Below are positions 25,152 to 31,678 of a stretch of DNA of 64,000 bases, in pieces (positions within the stretch are counted from its first letter, which is position 1; each line of letters opens with the position of its first letter). The notes under the pieces were generated by a model. It did no database searches and was not told the origin of the DNA. It saw only the letters and a program-made list of their open reading frames with translations. Location of the stretch: contig NZ_JBBHKA010000001.1 in the NCBI RefSeq assembly GCF_037572775.1, positions 1,984,001-2,048,000 on the forward strand. The letters are read 5' to 3'. The stretch comes from Ramlibacter sp. PS4R-6 (GTDB lineage Bacteria > Pseudomonadota > Gammaproteobacteria > Burkholderiales > Burkholderiaceae_C). The position numbers and the translations under genes are program-made.

Positions 25152-25427
25152 TCACTTCTTCTTCTGCTGGTCGAGAAGCTTGCGGTAGTCCTCTGACATC
25201 TTGTCCATGAACTCCAGCGCGGCCTTGTACTGCTTGGAGTGGAACTCCATGAGTTTGTCGTATTGGTCCGCTGCCATGGCGAACGGAACCCCGGCACTTC
25301 GCATCGAGTCCATGAGCGACTTCTGCGACTTCATGACCAGGTCCCAGGCCTGATGCGCTTGTAGCGCCGCCGTGCGGGATTGCTCCCACAGAGTCTTGGC
25401 CAAATCAACTTGAGCCTTGTCAAACAT
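25152..25427 (-). CDS. Small phasin-like amphipathic protein
   Basis: A 91-residue protein that is almost entirely predicted helix. It has the heptad-like pattern typical of phasins (AKTLWEQSRTAALQAHQAW, then DQYDKLMEFHSKQYKAALEF) and ends in a Lys-rich tail DQQKKK. Phasins coat polyhydroxyalkanoate granules, and this protein has about the right size and amphipathicity, but the match is by pattern only. It lies directly outside the left end of the integron cassette cluster, which starts 39 bases further on. Confidence 0.55.
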   Translation of the reverse strand: MFDKAQVDLAKTLWEQSRTAALQAHQAWDLVMKSQKSLMDSMRSAGVPFAMAADQYDKLMEFHSKQYKAALEFMDKMSEDYRKLLDQQKKK

Positions 25428-25465
25428 GATGTTCTCCTGTGAAGAGCAGAGATGGCGATTGTGAT

Positions 25466-25549
25466 GCCTAACGTCGGAGTTGACCGGCGACCGAGGAATA
25501 GGAGCGTAGAGGATGTCCTTGGGCGCCCGTGTCGAGCGACCTGTTATGC
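25466..25549 (-). repeat. attC site 1 (84 bases), end of cassette E
   Basis: Minus strand: inverse core GCATAAC (25549-25543), then inverted arms, then core GTTAGGC (25472-25466). The arms GGTCGCTCGACACGG and CCGGTCAACTCCGAC pair imperfectly. The inverse core is the complement of the core GTTATGC at 26001-25995, which starts this cassette. The coding frame of cassette E runs through this site and stops at TAG inside the last core. Confidence 0.8.
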
Positions 25550-25998
25550 CGCAGTTTCTCCCGCCACTGAATGAGGATATTTAGCACTGCGCCGGCCACA
25601 GCGGCCATTGACACAAAGAGCACTACCCCATCGACAAAGCCGCGAGAGGTACTGAGTGCCACCAGGAACAAGAACTGGGCTAGCGCGGCGCTCGCGGCGA
25701 GGCAGACCGTGGCCTTCCACCCATGCAACCCTGCGCGTGCGGTGAATACATGGACAACGCCGCTTACAAGGGCGGCAGCTACACCCCCGGCATAGGCCAC
25801 CAGCAACCCTACAAAGATGAAGAAGAAGTACGCGCCAGCGACCATAGCACCGAACGTTGCTTCTGGCCGACGGACATCGGTAAGCGCCACGGCAACGCTG
25901 AATAGGACCCCGCCAATCAACGGACCGAAGACCAAGTAGGCGGCCATCACGCGCCACCAACTCCATCGTTGAATCTCAACGGTGTTGTTGTGCGGCAT
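25468..25998 (-). CDS. Cassette E: membrane protein of unknown function
   Basis: A 176-residue protein whose ATG lies inside the attC core sequence GTTATGC, a layout known from integron cassettes. It has about four hydrophobic segments (VMAAYLVFGPLIGGVLFSVA, YFFFIFVGLLVAYAGGVAAA, KATVCLAASAALAQFLFLV, GVVLFVSMAAVAGAVLNIL). The frame does not stop before the attC: the last 30 or so residues (from RHNRSLDTGAQGHPLR) are encoded by the attC itself, ending at TAG in its terminal core. I recognise no family. GC is lower than that of the flanking chromosomal genes. Confidence 0.6.
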   Translation of the reverse strand: MPHNNTVEIQRWSWWRVMAAYLVFGPLIGGVLFSVAVALTDVRRPEATFGAMVAGAYFFFIFVGLLVAYAGGVAAALVSGVVHVFTARAGLHGWKATVCLAASAALAQFLFLVALSTSRGFVDGVVLFVSMAAVAGAVLNILIQWREKLRHNRSLDTGAQGHPLRSYSSVAGQLRR

Positions 25999-26084
25999 AA
26001 CGTAGAAGTGACCGGCAACCAAGGACTTCGGAGCGCCGCAGGCGCGGACGCCCCTGAGCGTCCGTGTCGACTGCCTTGTTAGAC
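25995..26084 (-). repeat. attC site 2 (90 bases), end of cassette D
   Basis: Minus strand: inverse core GTCTAAC (26084-26078), arms, core GTTATGC (26001-25995). The centre carries a strong stem (CGGACGC against GCGTCCG). The inverse core is complementary to GTTAGAC at 26452-26446, the start of the same cassette. The stop TAA of the cassette D gene lies inside the inverse core. Confidence 0.85.
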
Positions 26085-26441
26085 CGCATCTGTCTTGCGT
26101 CTCCTGAGAACTAGCACTAGTACGTGGACAACAAGGCCCACAACTGCGAGGGGTGCTGCGACTGTCAGCATAAACCAGCCACTGAGTTCACCTGCACCTA
26201 GACCTGAGGCTATGACTGCGCCGCCAATTAGCGCGCCGAGGAACCAGAGAAAGGCGATCACCGGAACCCTGCGACTCCAAAAATTGCTCGAACCAGAACC
26301 GTTCGCTTGAACATCTGAACTTGGTACCGGCTTCCAACCGTCTGAACTAGAGAACGAGGCGCCGCAGTGCGAGCACAACGTTGCTTGGGCGCTCAACGCG
26401 CCGCCGCAGTTCGGACATACGTAGACAGGGGACGGATTCAC
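26079..26441 (-). CDS. Cassette D: zinc-ribbon membrane protein
   Basis: A 120-residue protein with an N-terminal zinc ribbon of two CxxC pairs (YVCPNCGGALSAQATLCSHC), a Ser-rich linker, and two transmembrane helices (VIAFLWFLGALIGGAVIASG and WFMLTVAAPLAVVGLVVHVL). The start is a GTG at 26441, five bases inside the cassette. The stop TAA overlaps the attC inverse core. Small zinc-ribbon plus membrane proteins of this kind are common among uncharacterised proteins, and no function can be assigned. Confidence 0.65.
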   Translation of the reverse strand: MNPSPVYVCPNCGGALSAQATLCSHCGASFSSSDGWKPVPSSDVQANGSGSSNFWSRRVPVIAFLWFLGALIGGAVIASGLGAGELSGWFMLTVAAPLAVVGLVVHVLVLVLRRRKTDAV

Positions 26442-26445
26442 TGCG

Positions 26446-26535
26446 GTCTAACGTAGAAGTGAGCAGCCCCCACGGAACGGAGCGCACGCAGTGCGCGGAC
26501 GCCCGTGGGTGTCCGTCTCGACTGCCTGGTTAGAG
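26446..26535 (-). repeat. attC site 3 (90 bases), end of cassette C
   Basis: Minus strand: inverse core CTCTAAC (26535-26529), arms with a central stem (CGGACGCCCG... region), core GTTAGAC (26452-26446). The inverse core departs from the consensus at its first base (C instead of a purine). That same change is mirrored in the complementary core GTTAGAG at 27030-27024, as expected for one cassette. Confidence 0.82.
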
Positions 26536-27019
26536 CGCACGGTCAACATAGGCAATTAGTCCCTCGGTCAGACACTGGAGTTCAAGTGGATGGTACCGAA
26601 CCGCAGCCTCCTGCTCCGGTGCACCGCGCGCAATCCATTCTTCACCTGCTTTCCTCTGGTGCTCGAGAGAGACGTCCTCGTAAAGTTCGTAGTAGTACCT
26701 CGCGCGTTCGAACACAAACTTGTAGTCGCGCAAAATACCGTTCTGTGAAGTCCGTATGACCAGGTATTCGGTCGCGTGCGAACGTGAGAACTTCATCTTG
26801 CGCTAGCTGCGGCAGCTCGCCCCAAATTTTGTTGTAGTCGTGCGTACGTGGTGGCTCAACTCCGGAGGCGAGACAGGCCGCCTTCAGGAGCACTTCGAAC
26901 GACAAAATTCTGATAATCGCTTGCGAGTCAGATTTGGCCGAGAGTGAACTTGCCAGAATATCGGCGTCCGCAAGCCGATCGATGGCTTCCGAATGCATGC
27001 GCACCAACCGGTCTCGCAT
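26530..27019 (-). pseudogene. Cassette C: HEPN-like protein gene broken by a frameshift
   Basis: Two overlapping minus-strand frames appear to be one gene. The first (from ATG at 27019) carries AIIRILSFEVLLKAACLASG and THDYNKIWGELPQLAQDEVL, which resembles a HEPN-like helical domain. It continues as DRIPGHTDFTE and then becomes nonsense. The second frame (to the TAA at 26530) picks up with NGILRDYKFVFERARYYYEL and ends ECLTEGLIAYVD-like (LQCLTEGLIAYVDRAL). Joining them near 26735-26755 gives one protein of about 160 residues that fills the whole cassette. The gene is probably inactivated, unless the shift is a sequencing error or programmed. Confidence 0.6.
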
Positions 27020-27023
27020 TGCG

Positions 27024-27137
27024 CTCTAACGTCGGAGTTGACCGGCACGCAGCGGCATTGCGTCGCGAGACGTATGCTCTCGCGCACGGCTCGCGGCGCA
27101 ATGCCGCTGCGTGTCCGCGTCGACCGACCTGTTAGGC
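27024..27137 (-). repeat. attC site 4 (114 bases), end of cassette B
   Basis: Minus strand: inverse core GCCTAAC (27137-27131), arms, core GTTAGAG (27030-27024). The variable terminal structure is a 16-base perfect stem (27047-27062 against 27097-27112, ACGCAGCGGCATTGCG and its complement), which makes this the longest of the sites. The stop TAA of cassette B lies in the inverse core. Confidence 0.85.
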
Positions 27138-27656
27138 CGCAGCGCGCGTGGAGAATAGGACGATGACGGCATAGATTCCGACAATCGGAGGAACCAGAAA
27201 CTCGAACAGCGCGCGAACCTTCGAAACGGGGCGCACAAAGATGCCGGACACGTGCAGGAAGGGATGATGCTTCTCGAAGAAGGACTCCATGTGCATCGCT
27301 CGGTTCCCCGCATCGTCGTCCTCCACTTCATCACCTCCTGGTGCTTGCCACGCCGCGACAATTGAATCGCGGATTGCGACCTGCCACGAAGTGAAGTCCG
27401 ACAGCGCGTAAACCAAGAATGCAGCCAGGTAGTAGAGGCATACCAATCCGAGGAGTACAAGGATGATGCGCTGTTCTTGCGCGTTGAGCGATATTCCAAG
27501 TGCTGTGATCTGGGTTGGAAGCAGCCCGCCTTGCGCGATGGAAATGCCTAGCATGGACACCCCCAACAAGGACCGCCTCTCCTTTCGAGTAACGTCGGAG
27601 AGGGGATCGCGAAGACGTACGGTGTCGGGGGTGGGCTCGGGCAAAGTAGTCGGCAT
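27132..27656 (-). CDS. Cassette B: membrane protein of unknown function
   Basis: A 174-residue protein with a charged N-terminus (PDTVRLRDPLSDVTRKERRS), two central transmembrane helices (LLGVSMLGISIAQGGLLP and IILVLLGLVCLYYLAAFLVY), an acidic loop (GGDEVEDDDAGN), and a C-terminal helix (FLVPPIVGIYAVIVLFSTR). It starts at an ATG ten bases after the cassette core and ends with TAA inside the attC inverse core. I do not recognise a family. The low-GC coding and the cassette setting point to acquisition by transfer. Confidence 0.65.
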   Translation of the reverse strand: MPTTLPEPTPDTVRLRDPLSDVTRKERRSLLGVSMLGISIAQGGLLPTQITALGISLNAQEQRIILVLLGLVCLYYLAAFLVYALSDFTSWQVAIRDSIVAAWQAPGGDEVEDDDAGNRAMHMESFFEKHHPFLHVSGIFVRPVSKVRALFEFLVPPIVGIYAVIVLFSTRAAA

Positions 27657-27666
27657 CCGTACTGCG

Positions 27667-27744
27667 GCCTAACGTTTGACATGAGGGGCGGCCGCAAGCA
27701 AGCGAAGCTTGCTTGTGGACGTCCCCTCGATGGAAGGGTTAGGC
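27667..27744 (-). repeat. attC site 5 (78 bases), end of cassette A
   Basis: Minus strand: inverse core GCCTAAC (27744-27738), arms, core GTTAGGC (27673-27667). The central stem is AAGCAAGC/GCTTGCTT around a GAA loop. Its arm sequences (TGAGGGGC and GTCCCCTC) differ from those of sites 1-4, which share closely related arms, so this cassette may come from another pool. Confidence 0.82.
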
Positions 27745-28134
27745 CTCGGCATCAAAGGTCATAGACGAGGTGGCGAAGGCTGCGACTGCAACAACGAAGG
27801 GAAGAACCATTCCTGCGGTACCAAGCGGAAAAACGTATGGATTGAGTATGGCGATGCCGGGCAATGGCAAGACAAAGCTTAGTGCGAACGCTAGACCAAC
27901 AAGCGCGACGGTGATGCCTACGGGTTTGACCATCGATGATCGTACCCAGACCAACCCTGAGAGTGCGAGCGAGCCAACAATGAGGACTACTTGTGCTGCC
28001 GCTGCGCCACCCCGACCCATATGGGAGAAGTATTGAATGCCGCCGAGCATTCGGCCGTGCTCAAGGAATGCCCAAAGAAGCGTACCCGAGAAGGCGAGCC
28101 ACATGAAAAATTGAAATGGAGGGCGTCTGGTCAT
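27739..28134 (-). CDS. Cassette A: small membrane protein
   Basis: A 131-residue protein with four transmembrane helices (FFMWLAFSGTLLWAFLEHG, AAQVVLIVGSLALSGLVWV, VGITVALVGLAFALSFVLPL, GMVLPFVVAVAAFATSSM). It begins MTRRPPFQ and ends TFDAEA with the stop in the attC inverse core. I recognise no family. It is the cassette nearest the degraded right end of the array. Confidence 0.65.
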   Translation of the reverse strand: MTRRPPFQFFMWLAFSGTLLWAFLEHGRMLGGIQYFSHMGRGGAAAAQVVLIVGSLALSGLVWVRSSMVKPVGITVALVGLAFALSFVLPLPGIAILNPYVFPLGTAGMVLPFVVAVAAFATSSMTFDAEA

Positions 28135-28178
28135 TTGGTTCTGCGTCCTTGGGTGATGACGAGCGGGAGTTTCCCGAG

Positions 28179-28283
28179 GCCTAACGTGATATAGCCCGCA
28201 AAGCAGCCGAATAACAAACCCGCACGCGCATAGCCAAGCCTCCGCTTTCTCTTCTAAGTGCTGGATTTATATCAGCGTTCTTC
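28179..28283 (-). repeat. Degenerate attC site 6 at the right end
   Basis: Minus strand: the core GTTAGGC (28185-28179) is intact and starts cassette A. The inner arms pair as GCTGATATA against TATATCAC with one extrahelical base, which is typical of attC. The outer inverse core reads GAAGAAC (28283-28277), far from consensus. The site therefore looks worn or partly lost. Confidence 0.55.
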
Positions 28284-28479
28284 GCGAACACCGAACAGCG
28301 CGAGTCACGAAATTGCCGGCGAAGCCGACTCCAGTGCGGCATAACCTGGGCCGCAGTCGTCTAACACTTCGCTTAAGTTGTTGAAGGCATTTGCATTTCG
28401 CGGGATTGAGCCTCCTAAACAGCCGACAAAACCCGCAATCCGCCCTCTGAATGAACGAGATGCGGTCCGCTGTTCCGCC
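28284..28479 (-). other. Gene-free remnant at the truncated end of the cassette array
   Basis: Together with attC 6 and its flanks, 28135-28479 is 345 bases without a gene. Within it, isolated cores survive: GTTAGAC (28365-28359, preceded by arm CTTAAGCGAAGT) and GTTATGC (28345-28339), without matching partner arms. They look like leftovers of one or two lost cassettes, or of the breakpoint that separated the array from its integrase. 28366-28479 shows nothing I can name. Confidence 0.4.
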
Positions 28480-28860
28480 TCAAGCCTCCGCCACCGCCGC
28501 GATCGAAACCTTCAACCCCGGCACCCGCACCGGCAACTTCGCTCCCTGCCTCGCCGGCGGGTTCGACGGAAACCACCGCAGCCACTCCTCGTTCATGCCC
28601 GCGAAATCGTCTTCGTCCGCCAGCACGACGGTCACGCTGGCCAGCTTGTCCATGCTGCTGCCCGCCGCCTCCAGGATGGCCTGGATGTTCGCCAGGCACT
28701 GGCGCGTCTGCTCCTGGATCGTCGTGCCCTTGATGGCGCCGGTGGCGGGGTCGTGCGGCGCGGTGCCGGACACGAAGATCAAGCCGCCCGCCTTGACGGC
28801 TTGGCTGTAGGTCGGCGGCGGCTTGGCGGCGTTGGGGGTGAAGACGATCTGGCGGGCCAT
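28480..28860 (-). CDS. RidA family (YjgF/YER057c/UK114) protein
   Basis: A 126-residue RidA protein. It has YSQAVKAGGLIFVSGTAPHD (beta core), TIQEQTRQCLANIQAILEAA, VTVVLADEDDFAGMNEEW, and the terminal PARQGAKLPVRVPGLKVSIA, in which the Arg of the active-site PxR pocket is kept. RidA enzymes hydrolyse reactive 2-aminoacrylate-type enamines in the cytoplasm. A ribosome-binding site AGGAG precedes the ATG at 28860. It is the first conserved chromosomal gene to the right of the cassette array. Confidence 0.92.
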   Translation of the reverse strand: MARQIVFTPNAAKPPPTYSQAVKAGGLIFVSGTAPHDPATGAIKGTTIQEQTRQCLANIQAILEAAGSSMDKLASVTVVLADEDDFAGMNEEWLRWFPSNPPARQGAKLPVRVPGLKVSIAAVAEA

Positions 28861-28876
28861 GGGCTCTCCTGCGCGC

Positions 28877-29389
28877 TTACGCCGGCACCTGGCCGAGCAT
28901 TGGCTTGTCCACTTCGGCCTTCAACCAGCGGATCTGGAAGAACAACCCGATTGCATACGCGACCAGCAGCGCGGCATAGACCGGCTTCAGTCCCGGCGCC
29001 TCCGCATTCGGGAACACCGGCGCACCCACCGGCAGGCGCGTCAGCGTCTCCGTCACGCCCGGGATCAGGTGGAAGACGAAGGTGGCCGAATAGCAGATCG
29101 CCTGCAGGTAGCGTGAGCGCCGGCCCAGCACGCCCGTGAGGTTGGCGACATACCCCAGCGCCATCGCCAGCAGCGTGAAGATCGCCAGGCCATGCGCGGG
29201 GTTGAAGCCGCCGTGCTGGAAGATGCCCAGCGCCGTCGCCGCGGCAACGAACGTGCTGGCCAGGTACACGCGGCCCAGCGTGTTCTGCAGCGTGATCTCC
29301 TTGTAGCGCGCCAGCGCCCAGAAGCCAGCGACGAGGGCCGTCATGCCTGTGATGGTGTGCACGACGCCGAGCGGGGTCAGGCCGAACAT
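28877..29389 (-). CDS. Membrane protein, DUF2306-like
   Basis: A 170-residue membrane protein with about five helices. The order of motifs (PLGVVHTITGMTALVAGFWA, VYLASTFVAAATALGIFQHG, HGLAIFTLLAMALGYVANL, YSATFVFHLIPGVTETLTR) resembles DUF2306, which contains heme-binding-like His residues. The family match is by pattern. The ATG at 29389 has a good AGGAG site six bases upstream; a longer frame would cover the cupin gene region. It lies between ridA and a cupin on the same strand. Confidence 0.65.
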   Translation of the reverse strand: MFGLTPLGVVHTITGMTALVAGFWALARYKEITLQNTLGRVYLASTFVAAATALGIFQHGGFNPAHGLAIFTLLAMALGYVANLTGVLGRRSRYLQAICYSATFVFHLIPGVTETLTRLPVGAPVFPNAEAPGLKPVYAALLVAYAIGLFFQIRWLKAEVDKPMLGQVPA

Positions 29390-29415
29390 GGGTTTCTCCT
29401 CGTGATTTTGATTTT

Positions 29416-29787
29416 TCAGACGGGGCGCAGCTGGTCCGCGATGCTGCGGGTCTTGTCGGTCACTTCGCTGCCCGTGTGCTGCGTGGTCTTGCGCTCGATC
29501 AGCATCACCAGGCATTCCTCTTCGGCCACCGGGTTGTGGCGCACGCCCTTGGGCACCACGAACGCTTCGCCTTCCTTCAGGTCCACGGCGCCGGCTTCCA
29601 TCTCGATGCGCAGCTTGCCCTTCAGGATGAAGAACAGTTCGTCCTCCTCGTCGTGGCTGTGCCAGGTGAGCGTGCCCTTCACCTTGGCGACCTTCACGTA
29701 GGAGTCGTCGACTTCGGCGACGACGCGCGGGGACCAGAGTTCGCGCAAGGCGGTGGCCACCGCCAGGGGAGAGACTGCGTCGGGCAT
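29416..29787 (-). CDS. Cupin domain protein
   Basis: A 123-residue single-domain cupin. Motif 1 is WHSHDEEDELFFILKGKLRI (HxH plus Glu, a metal site), and motif 2 is VVPKGVRHNPVAEEECLVML with its His. Small cupins of this type are often sugar- or amino-acid-metabolising or regulatory proteins of unknown substrate. The ATG at 29787 has a GGAGG site a few bases upstream, better than the in-frame GTG at 29799. It ends 29 bases before the RBS area of the membrane protein gene. Confidence 0.87.
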   Translation of the reverse strand: MPDAVSPLAVATALRELWSPRVVAEVDDSYVKVAKVKGTLTWHSHDEEDELFFILKGKLRIEMEAGAVDLKEGEAFVVPKGVRHNPVAEEECLVMLIERKTTQHTGSEVTDKTRSIADQLRPV

Positions 29788-29828
29788 GGGAACCTCCACC
29801 GGAGGCCCCGTTTATACGCCCAGCCCGG

Positions 29829-30722
29829 CTATTCCTTCACCGAGCCCGTCATGCCCGCCACGTAGTACTCGACGAAGAACGAGTAGATGATGGCCACGGG
29901 GACGGAACCGAGCAGGGCGCCCGCCATCAGGCTGCCCCAGTGGTACACGTCGCCTTCCACCAGCTCGGTGACCACGCCTACGGGGATGGTCTTGATCTCG
30001 CTGGAGCTCACGAAGGTCAGCGCGTAGATGAACTCGTTCCAGCTCAGGGTGAAGGCGAAGATGCCCGCGCTGATCAGGCCCGGCACGGCCAGCGGCAGGA
30101 TGATCTTGGTCAGGATCTGCCAGCGGCTCGCGCCGTCGATCAGCGCGCACTCTTCCAGCTCGTGCGGGATGCTGCGGAAATACCCCATCAGCAGCCACGT
30201 GCAGAAGGGGATCAGGAAGGTGGGGTAGGTCAGGATCAGCGCCAGGCGCGTGTCGAACATGCCCAGCTGGAACACCACGGAGGCCAGCGGGATGAACAGG
30301 ATCGACGGCGGGACCAGGTACGCCAGGAAGATCGCCAGGCCCACGTGCTTGGCGCCGCTGAAGCGCAGGCGCTCGATGGCGTAGGCCGCGAACACCGACG
30401 CAGCCAGGCTGAAGAAGGTAGACACCACCGAGATCAGCAGCGTGTTCCACATCCACTGCGGGTAGCTCGTTTCGAACAGCAGCTTGTGGAAGTGCGCCAG
30501 CGTCGGGTTCACCACCCAGAAGGGGTTGCCGTCGCGCGAGAGCAGCTCGTTGTTCGGCTTGAACGCCGTGATCCCCATCCAGTAGAACGGGAACAGCAGC
30601 ACGAAGACGAACGCGATGAGCGGCAGGTAGGTCGCCAGCGTCTTGCGCAGCGGCGATTCCAGGTAGCTCATGCCCTCGATGTGCGAGATGTCCTGGCTGG
30701 GGGGCGGGGCGGGTGTGGCCAT
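29829..30722 (-). CDS. CUT1 ABC transporter permease (MalG-like)
   Basis: A 297-residue inner-membrane permease with six predicted helices. The first helix is YLPLIAFVFVLLFPFYWM and others include VGLAIFLAYLVPPSILFIPL. The EAA loop that contacts the ATPase is EECALIDGASRWQILTKIIL. It is the second of the two permeases of a sugar- or polyol-type importer. The ATG at 30722 overlaps the stop of the MalF-like permease by one base of its stop codon (TGA/ATG coupling), so the subunits are made in step. The substrate is unknown. Confidence 0.9.
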   Translation of the reverse strand: MATPAPPPSQDISHIEGMSYLESPLRKTLATYLPLIAFVFVLLFPFYWMGITAFKPNNELLSRDGNPFWVVNPTLAHFHKLLFETSYPQWMWNTLLISVVSTFFSLAASVFAAYAIERLRFSGAKHVGLAIFLAYLVPPSILFIPLASVVFQLGMFDTRLALILTYPTFLIPFCTWLLMGYFRSIPHELEECALIDGASRWQILTKIILPLAVPGLISAGIFAFTLSWNEFIYALTFVSSSEIKTIPVGVVTELVEGDVYHWGSLMAGALLGSVPVAIIYSFFVEYYVAGMTGSVKE

Positions 30723-31678
30723 CAGTCCTTGCCGCCCTGTTGCCAGGCGCGGCGCTGCAAACCGAAGTAACTGAACATGATCGCGGCCAGCAGGAAAGGC
30801 ACCATCGCGATCGAGATCGCGGCGCCTTCGCCCAATGCGCCGCCGGAGATCGCGCGCTGGAACGACAGCGTGGCCATCAGGTGCGTGGCGTTCAGCGGGC
30901 CGCCGCGCGTCAGCACGTAGATCAGCTGGAAGTCGGTGAACGTGAAGAGCACCGAGAAGGTCATCACCACCGCGATGATGGGCGTCAGCAGCGGCAGCGT
31001 CACGTAGCGGAACTGCTGCCAGGGCGTGGCGCCGTCGATGGCGCTGGCTTCGTAGTAGCTCGGGCTGATCGTCTGCAGGCCGGCCAGCAGCGTGATGGCC
31101 ACGAAGGGCACGCCGCGCCACACGTTGGCGACGATGGTGGAGATGCGCGCGTTCCACGGCACCCCCAGGAAGTCGATGTAGCGGTCGATCAGGCCGAGCT
31201 TGAGCAGCACCCAGCTGATGATGGAGAACTGCGAGTCGTAGATCCACCAGAAGGCGATGGCCGACAGCGCGGTCGGCACGATGTACGGCAGCAGGATCAC
31301 CGCGCGGAAGAACGTCTTCATCGCGATGTTGCGGTTCAGGATCATCGCCAGCCACAGGCCCAGGACGAACTTGAGCACGCTCGCGACGAAGGTATAGAAC
31401 AGCGTGTTGAACAGGGCCAGGCGCGTGACCGAGTCGCCCCAGAGGAACTCGTAGTTCTCCAGGCCGATCCAGTGGCCTTCGCGGCCCACCTTGGCGTCGG
31501 TGAACCCGAGCCACACGCCCAGGCCAAGGGGATACGTCAGGAAGATGAGCAGCAGCAACGCGGCGGGCAGCATGAATGCCAGCCCGAGCGCGTTGCGGCT
31601 GTTCTGGAAGCGCTCCAGCAGCGAGGTTTTCACCTCGCCGCGGGTGAGGGCGTCAGACCTTGTAGTAACGCTCGGCAC
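30722..31678 (-). CDS. CUT1 ABC transporter permease (MalF-like)
   Basis: A 318-residue permease with six to seven helices (GLAFMLPAALLLLIFLTYPL, FRAVILLPYIVPTALSAIAF, ...). The EAA motif YYEASAIDGATPWQQFRYVT is present. It pairs with the MalG-like permease downstream, the binding protein upstream (26 bases of overlap with its end) and the UgpC-type ATPase. Together they import a carbohydrate or polyol. The operon order on the minus strand is ATPase, binding protein, MalF-like, MalG-like. Confidence 0.9.
   Translation of the reverse strand: MPSVTTRSDALTRGEVKTSLLERFQNSRNALGLAFMLPAALLLLIFLTYPLGLGVWLGFTDAKVGREGHWIGLENYEFLWGDSVTRLALFNTLFYTFVASVLKFVLGLWLAMILNRNIAMKTFFRAVILLPYIVPTALSAIAFWWIYDSQFSIISWVLLKLGLIDRYIDFLGVPWNARISTIVANVWRGVPFVAITLLAGLQTISPSYYEASAIDGATPWQQFRYVTLPLLTPIIAVVMTFSVLFTFTDFQLIYVLTRGGPLNATHLMATLSFQRAISGGALGEGAAISIAMVPFLLAAIMFSYFGLQRRAWQQGGKD

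Larger units (their letters stand above)
25466..28365 (-). mobile_element. Integrase-less integron cassette array (CALIN), five cassettes
   Basis: Five ORFs in the same (minus) orientation are each followed by a 78-114-base site with a 7-base inverse core (RYYYAAC type), imperfect inverted arms and a 7-base core (GTTRRRY type). In every cassette the inverse core of its attC is the exact complement of the core that starts the same cassette. The pairs are GTTATGC/GCATAAC, GTTAGAC/GTCTAAC, GTTAGAG/CTCTAAC, GTTAGGC/GCCTAAC and GTTAGGC/GCCTAAC. That is the mark of cassettes integrated as circles. The ORFs are less GC-rich than the flanks and are of unknown function. No intI gene, attI or Pc promoter is seen. 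The right end is degraded. Confidence 0.85.

Noticed and set aside
26642..27019. Listing the two halves of cassette C as two genes
   Set aside because: The halves overlap in different frames and join into one sensible protein; I list one broken gene instead.
25466..28365. Reading the repeats as a CRISPR array or REP elements
   Set aside because: The repeats are spaced by genes of 360-530 bases and differ in their centres, while core and inverse core complement each other per cassette; this is attC behaviour.
28366..28479. Possible attI site or Pc promoter next to the array
   Set aside because: No integrase gene and no clear -35/-10 pair facing the cassettes could be seen, so I do not claim one.
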